Below the pieces are notes generated by a model. That model saw only the letters and a list, made by a program, of their open reading frames with translations. It made no database searches and was not told where the DNA came from. This document shows, piece after piece, positions 1 through 6,000 of a stretch of 6,663 bases of DNA. Both the position numbers and the translations under genes were made by a program. The stretch is from an uncultured Lachnospiraceae bacterium. Lineage in GTDB: Bacteria > Bacillota > Clostridia > Lachnospirales > Lachnospiraceae. Each line of letters opens with the position of its first letter. Position 1 is the first letter of the stretch. Location: the NCBI GenBank assembly GCA_934370915.1, contig CAKRNI010000140.1:1-6663 (forward strand), written 5' to 3'.

Positions 1-716
1 GTGACAACGATGGCGAGGACCACCTGCTCCACATCGTAGGTGCAGAGACCTTTCTGATGATCCTGAAATGCTTTCACCCCATACTCAAGCAGCGGTTTCC
101 GGCACATCTCGCTGACCGCGACACCCACTGCCGTGAAATGCTCCAGGCGCTCGTCCCGGGACGAGATCATCGCCTCATAATATTTTGCGTAAGTATCACC
201 GATTCCCGCCCACATATATCTCTCCGGGGCTTTCGCGATGATCTCCGTGTCGATGAAGGCGTGCATCGCCGGTCGGATAAAGAAATGCGGCTTTAAAAAT
301 GTTCCGTCATCGTTGTACATGATGGAGACAGAGGTTGTGGCAGCGCAGTTGGAAGCGATGGTCGGGAATGTAAATACCGGCTTATCGTCCGTGATGCAGA
401 GACACTTTACGGTGTCCAGCGCTTTTCCGCCGCCGACGCCAAAGACCATGTCCGCCTCGTGATAGGCAGGAAGTTTCCGGAGCGCCTCCACGGTCTTATA
501 GGTGCAGTCCTCTCCAAAGAGTTCCTTTCCGATAATCGTGAGGTTCGTCTTGTCCACAGCCGCCCTGATCTTATCGTAAGCCGCCTCCAGAGCCAGCTTT
601 CCGCCGATCACCAGAACCGTCTTTCCGTAGGATTCGCAGACCGGACCGATCTTATCGTAAATGGCATTTCCGATGGAATAGCTCGGAAGATGTACCTCAT
701 AATTTTCAAGCTTCAT
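1..716 (-). CDS. Iron-containing alcohol dehydrogenase, glycerol dehydrogenase-like (3' end outside window)
   Basis: This is a partial gene: 238 residues are visible from the ATG at 714-716, and the frame is open to the left edge. Members of this family are usually about 360-370 residues, so roughly a third is missing. The dinucleotide-binding motif GVGGGKALDT lies at residues 93-102. PTIASNCAATTSVSIMY at 118-134 matches the position of the glycerol dehydrogenase STDAP segment. GIGDTYAKYYEA at 171-182 carries Asp174, the expected first metal ligand. The two His ligands known in the family would lie beyond the window. The family oxidises polyols or alcohols with NAD in the cytoplasm. The canonical STDAP sequence is replaced by SNCAA, so glycerol may not be the substrate and no gene symbol is given. 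A good ribosome binding site 7 nt upstream supports this start. The gene is transcribed divergently from the kinase. Confidence 0.88.
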   Translation of the reverse strand, partial: MKLENYEVHLPSYSIGNAIYDKIGPVCESYGKTVLVIGGKLALEAAYDKIRAAVDKTNLTIIGKELFGEDCTYKTVEALRKLPAYHEADMVFGVGGGKALDTVKCLCITDDKPVFTFPTIASNCAATTSVSIMYNDDGTFLKPHFFIRPAMHAFIDTEIIAKAPERYMWAGIGDTYAKYYEAMISSRDERLEHFTAVGVAVSEMCRKPLLEYGVKAFQDHQKGLCTYDVEQVVLAIVV

Positions 717-723
717 GTATATT

Positions 724-729
724 CTCCTT
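724..729 (-). promoter_or_regulatory. Ribosome binding site of the dehydrogenase
   Basis: On the minus strand this reads AAGGAG, with 7 nt between it and the ATG at 714-716. That is near-ideal spacing, and it fixes the start of the dehydrogenase. Confidence 0.85.
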
Positions 730-730
730 C

Positions 731-852
731 TCAACAAAAAATTCCCGCGATGTGATCGACTTTTCACTTTTCGACGCCGTAAATATCTTCTAGCGATCAT
801 GATCCGTCCGCTACATCACTATATCACTGTAAAGTTTCAAGTTAATGGAGTT
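731..852. other. Dehydrogenase leader with short repeats, possible operators
   Basis: This stretch has no gene. If transcription starts from the predicted minus-strand promoter, it forms a leader of about 130 nt before the dehydrogenase. It holds a perfect 10-bp palindrome GATCATGATC (795-804), a direct repeat ATCACT at 815-820 and 823-828 (8-bp period), a direct repeat TCGAC at 756-760 and 771-775, and a weak inverted pair GTGA/TCAC (752-755 and 764-767). These could be regulator sites, but none matches an operator I can name. No riboswitch architecture is evident. Confidence 0.35.
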
Positions 853-861
853 AGTATAGCA
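853..861 (-). promoter_or_regulatory. Extended -10 promoter candidate for the dehydrogenase
   Basis: Read on the minus strand this is TGCTATACT: a -10 hexamer TATACT (853-858) with the extended TG one base upstream. The -35 region 16-18 bp further upstream falls in an A/T run and has only weak hexamers such as ATTCTT. An extended -10 can compensate for that. Transcription would start near 846. Confidence 0.55.
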
Positions 862-869
862 TAGATCGC

Positions 870-890
870 AAAAAAAGAATACCTTTTTTT
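870..890. repeat. A-tract/T-tract inverted repeat between the divergent promoters
   Basis: AAAAAAAG (870-877) and CTTTTTTT (883-890) are perfect complements separated by the 5-nt loop AATAC. The element sits just upstream of the minus-strand -10 box. It may act as curved, easily melted DNA or an UP-like element. It is too A/T-rich to be a convincing terminator stem. Confidence 0.5.
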
Positions 891-905
891 CTGTGTATCC
901 TAAAA

Positions 906-940
906 CTTGTCATCCCTGCACAAGATGTCAAAATCCTGCA
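906..940. promoter_or_regulatory. Repeated motif upstream of the kinase promoter, possible operator
   Basis: TGTCATCCCTGCA (908-920) recurs imperfectly as TGTCAAAATCCTGCA (926-940), differing by a 2-nt insertion and a C/A change. The first copy is also flanked by the inverted arms CTTGT (906-910) and ACAAG (920-924). The site ends about 30 bp upstream of the kinase -10 box, where an activator or repressor could bind. No regulator family is identified. Confidence 0.3.
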
Positions 941-969
941 TGAGTTGTACTTTCCGGACAGTTAAACTT

Positions 970-978
970 TGTTATAAT
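970..978 (+). promoter_or_regulatory. Extended -10 promoter of the histidine kinase
   Basis: TGTTATAAT contains a perfect TATAAT (973-978) with an upstream TG, which makes an extended -10. The matching -35 (TTTCCG at 951-956, 16-bp spacing) is poor, which suggests dependence on the extended -10 or on an activator. Transcription would start near 985, giving a leader of about 27 nt to the ATG at 1012. This argues against any coding start upstream of about 985. Confidence 0.7.
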
Positions 979-996
979 GGATCATATAGAAACGAG

Positions 997-1001
997 AGGA
1001 G
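997..1001 (+). promoter_or_regulatory. Ribosome binding site of the histidine kinase
   Basis: AGGAG lies 10 nt before the ATG at 1012. In-frame TTG codons at 1003 and 1006 would lie only 1 and 4 nt from it, so the ATG is the preferred start. Confidence 0.7.
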
Positions 1002-1011
1002 TTTGTTGAGT

Positions 1012-2346
1012 ATGAACAGCCCATTCTGGTCCCTTTTCATGCGGTATTTTCTGGAGTTTTTTTCAATGGTGCCCTGTGCGGTCCTCTGCTTTCTTCCGGT
1101 TCAGGACCGGCTTCGCAGAAAACCACTGAACCTTTTTCTCACCGGTATCCCGCTCTCGATCCTCTGGGCTTTCGCCGGAGGCCTCGTCTGCGCAGACTTC
1201 GGAATTCCGAGAGACTTCTGGATCCTGCCGTTCTTTATCCTGTTTGCGGTATTCTTCCATCGGGTCTGTGATCTTGCCCTCTGGAAGCCGTTCAGTATCC
1301 TGCTCTCCGTCTGCGCGGTCTTCTCCTGCATCACAAACCTGACGCTCTTCGCGGATGCCCTCATTGACCGGACGAACACCTCCGGTCTGTTCACGCTTCC
1401 GGGCTCGGGGATTCACCTGCTGCTCTCCGTTCTCATCGTGGCCATCGTATGGTATCCGGCAACCCATGCCGCAAAATGGCTGGTGGACGATATCGAAATG
1501 GCGAAGACCTGGTATATATTCTGGGTATTCCCGACGGCCTTCTTCCTGCTGAACCGCCTGATCCGTCCTCGCTACTATGAGACGCTCTACACAAATCGGG
1601 TCTTGAAGTTTTACCCGATTTTAATTCTGGCGCTCCTGACATTCCTCCTGCTCTTCTATTTTATGTTCTACCTGATGGCATCGGAGATGAACCAGAACAC
1701 GAGACTTTTGAGGGAAAATGAGCTCCTGCAGCTCCAGAGCGCCCAGTACCGCAATCTCCAGCGCTCCATCGACGAGACGCGGATCGCCCGCCATGATCTC
1801 CGTCAGCATCTCACGGTGCTCTCGGGATACGCGGCGAACAAAGATCTTGACGCGATCTCAGACTATCTCGCGTCCTTCCGGAAACATATGATGCCGGAAT
1901 GGCTGCCTGCTTACTGTGAAAATCAGGCCGTCAACGCGATCCTTTGCTACTACGCGCAGATTGCGGAAAAAGCCGGAACTGCTCTGGAGATCCAGGCACA
2001 GATGGAAAAAGAAATACCAGTTCCGGAGCCGGAATTCTGCGTCCTTTTGGGAAATTTACTGGAAAACGCGGTGGACGCATGTCGGGAAAACAATGAAAGC
2101 GGCGCGATCAAGGTCCATATCCGCCAGACCGGCACCTCCCTCATAGCCATCACGGTGGACAATCCCTGCCGAAAGCCGCCAGTTCTTGAAGGAAAGCGTT
2201 TTCTCTCCACAAAGCACAGTGGCCCCGGCATAGGCACCCAGTCCATCCGGCTCATCGCTGAACGTCACCGTGGAGATGCGCGGTTTGAATGGAAGAACGG
2301 GATGTTCTACGCATCAGTGATCTTAATTCCGTCTGCGGAGTCATGA
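1012..2346 (+). CDS. GHKL-family sensor histidine kinase (AgrC/HPK10-like), no adjacent regulator
   Basis: This 444-residue membrane kinase should sense an extracellular or membrane signal, phosphorylate itself on histidine and pass the phosphate to a response regulator. The first half is very hydrophobic, with about seven helices near residues 8-28, 40-60, 68-83, 94-115, 134-150, 167-183 and 200-222. A short coiled-coil-like linker rich in Leu, Gln and Arg follows (228-252). The phosphoacceptor box RHDLRQHL holds His261. The N box GNLLENAVDA (348-357) and G box GPGIGTQSI (404-412) form the GHKL ATP site, and the protein ends normally after a beta strand (ASVILIPSAES). In this family a LytTR-type response regulator is usually the next gene, but none is present on either side here. 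The start at 1012 is chosen because the promoter at 970-978 lies inside the longer open frame that begins at a TTG at 907. Confidence 0.92.
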   Translation: MNSPFWSLFMRYFLEFFSMVPCAVLCFLPVQDRLRRKPLNLFLTGIPLSILWAFAGGLVCADFGIPRDFWILPFFILFAVFFHRVCDLALWKPFSILLSVCAVFSCITNLTLFADALIDRTNTSGLFTLPGSGIHLLLSVLIVAIVWYPATHAAKWLVDDIEMAKTWYIFWVFPTAFFLLNRLIRPRYYETLYTNRVLKFYPILILALLTFLLLFYFMFYLMASEMNQNTRLLRENELLQLQSAQYRNLQRSIDETRIARHDLRQHLTVLSGYAANKDLDAISDYLASFRKHMMPEWLPAYCENQAVNAILCYYAQIAEKAGTALEIQAQMEKEIPVPEPEFCVLLGNLLENAVDACRENNESGAIKVHIRQTGTSLIAITVDNPCRKPPVLEGKRFLSTKHSGPGIGTQSIRLIAERHRGDARFEWKNGMFYASVILIPSAES

Positions 2347-2555
2347 TCAGCGTCGTCAATACCTGCGGTGTCATCGTCGGAACCAACGGCGTCGTCATCA
2401 GTCCGCTGTCCACGGTCGGCGGCATCTGTGTCGGCTGCGCGCCGGAGTCTGTTGATAAGGACAAGCTTTACAACCAGCTGCTGCTTGCAGCTGTCAGCTT
2501 TATTGTGATGAGCGTTGTGCTTTCCTTTATCGGAGTTTTCCGGATCTTTGGTTAA
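2343..2555 (+). pseudogene. Permease C-terminal remnant, or coupled 70-residue membrane protein
   Basis: The ATG overlaps the kinase stop as ATGA (2343-2346), in the frame two bases ahead. The 70-residue product has a Val/Gly-rich start, a motif SPLSTVGGICVGC, a charged loop ESVDKDKL, and a final hydrophobic helix running from LYNQLL to FIGVFRIFG. That order resembles the last re-entrant loop and terminal helix of ion-transporter-superfamily permeases of the SLC13/MatC kind; this likeness is from memory and not searched. Codons are C/G-ending (GTC, ATC, GGC) as in the neighbours, so the frame is or was coding. GGAG at 2337-2340 is only 2 nt from the ATG, so translation, if any, would depend on coupling to the kinase. 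The frame is closed by a stop just before 2289, so no full permease is present. The alternative is a genuine small protein partnering the kinase. Confidence 0.55.
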
Positions 2556-2596
2556 GGCTTCCGCGTTCCGTTTTACGTATTATCCGTATAAACCTG

Positions 2597-2640
2597 AAGA
2601 TCCGCAGGTTCCCATTTTTAGGATCCTGCGGATCTTTTTT
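2597..2640 (+). terminator. Intrinsic terminator of the kinase unit
   Basis: The arms 2597-2612 and 2621-2636 pair over 16 positions with one mismatch (AAGATCCGCAGGTTCC against GGATCCTGCGGATCTT), around an 8-nt loop. A run of six T follows at 2635-2640. It ends plus-strand transcription 42 nt after the small ORF. Read on the minus strand, the same hairpin lies just past the surface protein stop, but it is followed there by TTCAGGTTT, a weak U tract, so bidirectional use is possible but less certain. Confidence 0.88.
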
Positions 2641-2649
2641 GTTCATGTC

Positions 2650-3093
2650 TTATTTTTCTTTTGTTTCAAGTCCATCCCATGCACCGTCTTTGTCGACATA
2701 ATATCCATCCGGTGTCCTGATTTCTCTGTACATGGAGCCAAGCGGCACAGCTCCGGATATCTTTGACAAATAGTACCATTTTCCATTGATGAACTGCCAT
2801 CCTGTGAGCATAGCTCCGCTCGCCGGATCGAGATAGTACCAATGCTGGTCTGACTCATCGTAATGCCAGCTTGTCTGCATTCCGGTATTCTCGTCGATCA
2901 GATACCACTTCCCGCTGGCGTTATCCTGCGCCCATCCGCTCTTCAGATAGCCGTCAGAACCGAAGGCCCACCATGTTCCGTCTTTCTGGATCCAGCCCAG
3001 CTTTTCGCCGTTCTGATCACTGGTCTTTTCTCCTGCCGGATAGGTGCCGTCCCTGAATTCGAACCACCAGCCCTTTTCATCGCGTTTCCAGAT
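2650..3093 (-). repeat. Six aromatic cell-wall/choline-binding-type repeats
   Basis: The C-terminal 147 residues repeat a G-K-W-Y-Y-L type core. Double aromatics sit at visible residues 1199 (WW), 1231 (WW), 1253 (WY), 1275 (WYY), 1296 (WYY) and 1321 (YY), at spacings of 32, 22, 22, 21 and 25. The middle units have the usual glycine-tryptophan link (SGWAQ, TGWQF). The last unit has lost its Trp core (DGYYVDKDGAWDG). This pattern is typical of CW_binding_1/glucan-binding repeats, which bind choline or wall polysaccharide. Ligand choice cannot be read from the sequence. Confidence 0.85.
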
Positions 3094-6000
3094 TCCCTGT
3101 GCATCGTTTTCGGAAGAGCTGCTGTTAGAAACATTCTTTCCAAAGTTCGTTGCCGCCGGGTTCTTTGTGCTGCCGGAACCGCCGGAATTGTCGGAATCAT
3201 CGGATCCGCTGCTTGCTCTGCGGACTGCGTGAAGTGTTCCGTTCTCAAAGAGGAGCTCGTAATTTCCAGATGTCAGACCGGACGGCTGTATCGCGTAATC
3301 ACCCGCCGCGCTGTCTGGCGCATATTCACAGGTAAACTGCAGGCTGCCGTTCAGCACATCCGCGGTATCTGTTCCTGCAAATCCTTCGTAGAGGACTGTG
3401 TACTCCGGAATCGCATCTCCGACTGTGACATTCTGATCCACTGCTTTTACGCTGAGCGGAGCTTTTTTGATCTCAAAGGAGAATGTCTGGCTTCCAGCCT
3501 CGTAGTTCTTTCCGGCTTCCGTATGAACTTCCACCGTGTAGGTTCCGGCATTCATCGGCGCTTCCGTTAAGATCTCGCTGCCCTTTTTGATCGTCACGGT
3601 CACGTTTCCATCGCTGTCCGTCCATGTCTCCGGCGCGGTGTTCTTCGCGTCATAGGCGCGGTTTAACTCAGCCGGATTTCGAAGTTCAAATTTCGGTTTT
3701 GCCTGAACTACAGTCAATCTGCCCGGCAGATATGTGATCTCATAATTTCCGTTTTCAGCGGTAAGTCCCGACGGAATGATCTCGTACTCAGCCACATCGC
3801 TGCCGGCCGCATAAGCGCACTCGTAAGAAAACGTTCCGCCGAGGACTTCTGTGTTTTCTCCGTTTACGAAACCTTCGAACGTGCTGCTGTATACCGGCGG
3901 TTCGTCCTTATAGGTTACATTTCTTGATTCTGCCGTCACAGTGAGCTGTGCCGGGGTGATCGCAACGGTTGCGGAGCCGCTTATAGTGTCAAAGTTTTTC
4001 TTTGTCACCGTGTAGTAGACGGTATAGCTGCCTGTGTTCTTGTATACAGGGCTTTCTGTGAGCGTGCAGTTATCTTCGGACTCACCATAAAGGATCTCAC
4101 CGTTTTCAGCTTTTCCGGTAAGGGTGATTTTAATTCCGTGAGAGTGCCCGTCGTAGGTTCCTGTATATCCGGCTGCATCGACGCCTGTGATCGAGGCATT
4201 TTTGATCTTGATTTCAAAGCTGCCGGATACGGAATCATGATTTGCTGCAGATGCAGTGTAGTACACCGTATAGGTACCAGCGTCTGTGAAGGCAGGAGCA
4301 TTTTTTAATGCCTGCGTTTCGTCTGCGGCCTGTTCTGCGGTGAGGCCGTAGCGGAAGGTGATAGCTGTGCCACCGATCGTACTTCCTGTTGCCGCGACTT
4401 CCGGCTTCTGTTCCTTCCCATTGTAGGTCAATTCCATCATCTGCCGTACAGAAACATTCTGAATTTTGGCATTTTTGATCTTTGCACCGCTGCAGGAGAC
4501 TTTGGAAAGCTCACTCGTTGTAAGTTCATAGCGATCCCCAAACTGGGAATCCAACGCAATGCCTGTAACATTCACAGTGTTTGTTCCAGCGTCCTCGGAT
4601 GTCCATGTAAAGGTTCCCTTTGCCTCTAATGCCGCCGCATCCTCTGAGAGGATCGTTTTTCCGTCAGCGGAGCTGAGGGTGAGTGTTCCTTCAGCGCTTG
4701 TACCTCCATCATAGGTCTTTGACTGGAGCGTGTTTACAGAAGGAACGAGCCGCGCTTTGGAGACTGTAAATGCGACCGGGGTGCTTTCCGCTTTCTTGTA
4801 ATTCCGGCTCTGGCTTACGGTTGCCTTTACATACCATGTTCCAGGTTTGTTTTTTTCATTCCAGTCTGTATATTCGCCATTCTCGGTGCTGCTGTAGGTG
4901 TATTTAATCTCTCCTGTGGTGTCCGCTGCCGTGAGCTCCGGCTTCGGTGTTTCTCCGTAGCGGATATCCGGGCATGATGTTATGGAAATTGTATTTGTGG
5001 CACGCTTAACAGTGATCTGTGTTCCTACCAATACAGGGGTTTTCTGCGGCTCCACATTGTCTCCACCAGTGCTGGTGACTCCCATATAATAAGTTGCATA
5101 CTCCTGGTTCATATCTGGAGATGAATCATAATAACCATCGGAATTTCTTGAAACTTCTTGAGTTAACTCACTATCGTTATAAAGCTTATATTCAATCTGA
5201 CCATACTCAGTAACTGCCGGACCTCCAACGCCATTATACTCATCTTTTATCCTTGGTTTTAAACTCTCATATTCCTCAGTTCCATATGTGATCGAGTCTA
5301 CGGTATTAAACCACATTGGATTAAACTTCGCTTTCTTGATCGTCATATCCCCAATTAATAAGTATTGAGCCTGCTCAATGCCACTTTTCATCGATTTGGT
5401 AGTTACATATATGCCATATGTTCCCGCTGCTGCCTGCGGCTGGAGATAACTTCCGGTATATTCTTCTCCTTTTTTCATTTTGTATACAACGAAATCGATG
5501 TCAAATAATTCTTCATTTCTCGCCGCTGGTTTTACTGTTACTGTATGTGTAGCGCCATTATTCTCGTATGTGAATTCCCTATCACCTACAATCTGAAAAT
5601 CAGCTGCCGTCAGAACACGGGCTTTTGTGGTGAATGTTACTGCACAGCTATCAGAAACATCCATATTGGAATTTTCTGCGACTAAATAATAGGTATATTC
5701 CTTCAGCGGATCGAGGCCTGTGAGTGGAATTGAAAATGTGCCATCTTTCTCTACTATAACCGGCGTGAAATCACTCTGTGTTTTTGTACTTTTGGCTGCG
5801 TTTCTGAGTTCTTCACCTGTATATATCTGGTAGTCAGATTTATTTGTGTAATATACAGTTGTTCCGGCTGTATTTCCTTTTATGATAGCTGATTCCTTAG
5901 TAATATCTTCTTCGGATACTGACGCATCGATAGAAACACTATAACCTGCGTAAAGTTCAATTTCAGAGACCATGCTCATTGGATACAGTTCTCCATTAAC

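Noticed and set aside
57..755. Several plus-strand frames of 74-98 codons over the dehydrogenase
   Set aside because: They are antisense to the recognisable dehydrogenase frame and show no family motifs.
751..767. A CRP-like site (TGTGA then TCAC)
   Set aside because: The arms are only four complementary bases, the spacing is wrong for the 16-bp CRP core, and the position is downstream of the predicted dehydrogenase transcription start.
958..966. ACAGTTAAA resembling an AgrA/LytTR binding box
   Set aside because: No second box lies at the required spacing of about 21-22 bp, and the site sits in the promoter spacer just before the -10 box. A single 9-bp match is likely by chance.
907..1011. 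A 35-codon upstream extension of the kinase from a TTG at 907
   Set aside because: The kinase -10 box lies within it, there is no ribosome binding site before 907, and the added residues are not membrane-like. The ATG at 1012 has AGGAG upstream.
1063..1467. A 134-codon minus-strand frame inside the kinase
   Set aside because: It is antisense to the transmembrane part of the kinase. Its highly charged composition is the expected shadow of hydrophobic codons.
2343..2555. The small ORF as an AgrD-like autoinducer peptide precursor for the AgrC-like kinase
   Set aside because: It has no amphipathic N-terminal leader and no acidic C-terminal tail after a Cys-centred core. No AgrB-like protease is nearby, and the C-terminus is a transmembrane helix.
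2863..3570. A 235-codon open frame on the plus strand opposite the surface protein
   Set aside because: It lies wholly antisense to a strongly supported coding frame with recognisable domains. It is Cys- and Arg-rich with no domain signature, and it has no convincing ribosome binding site.
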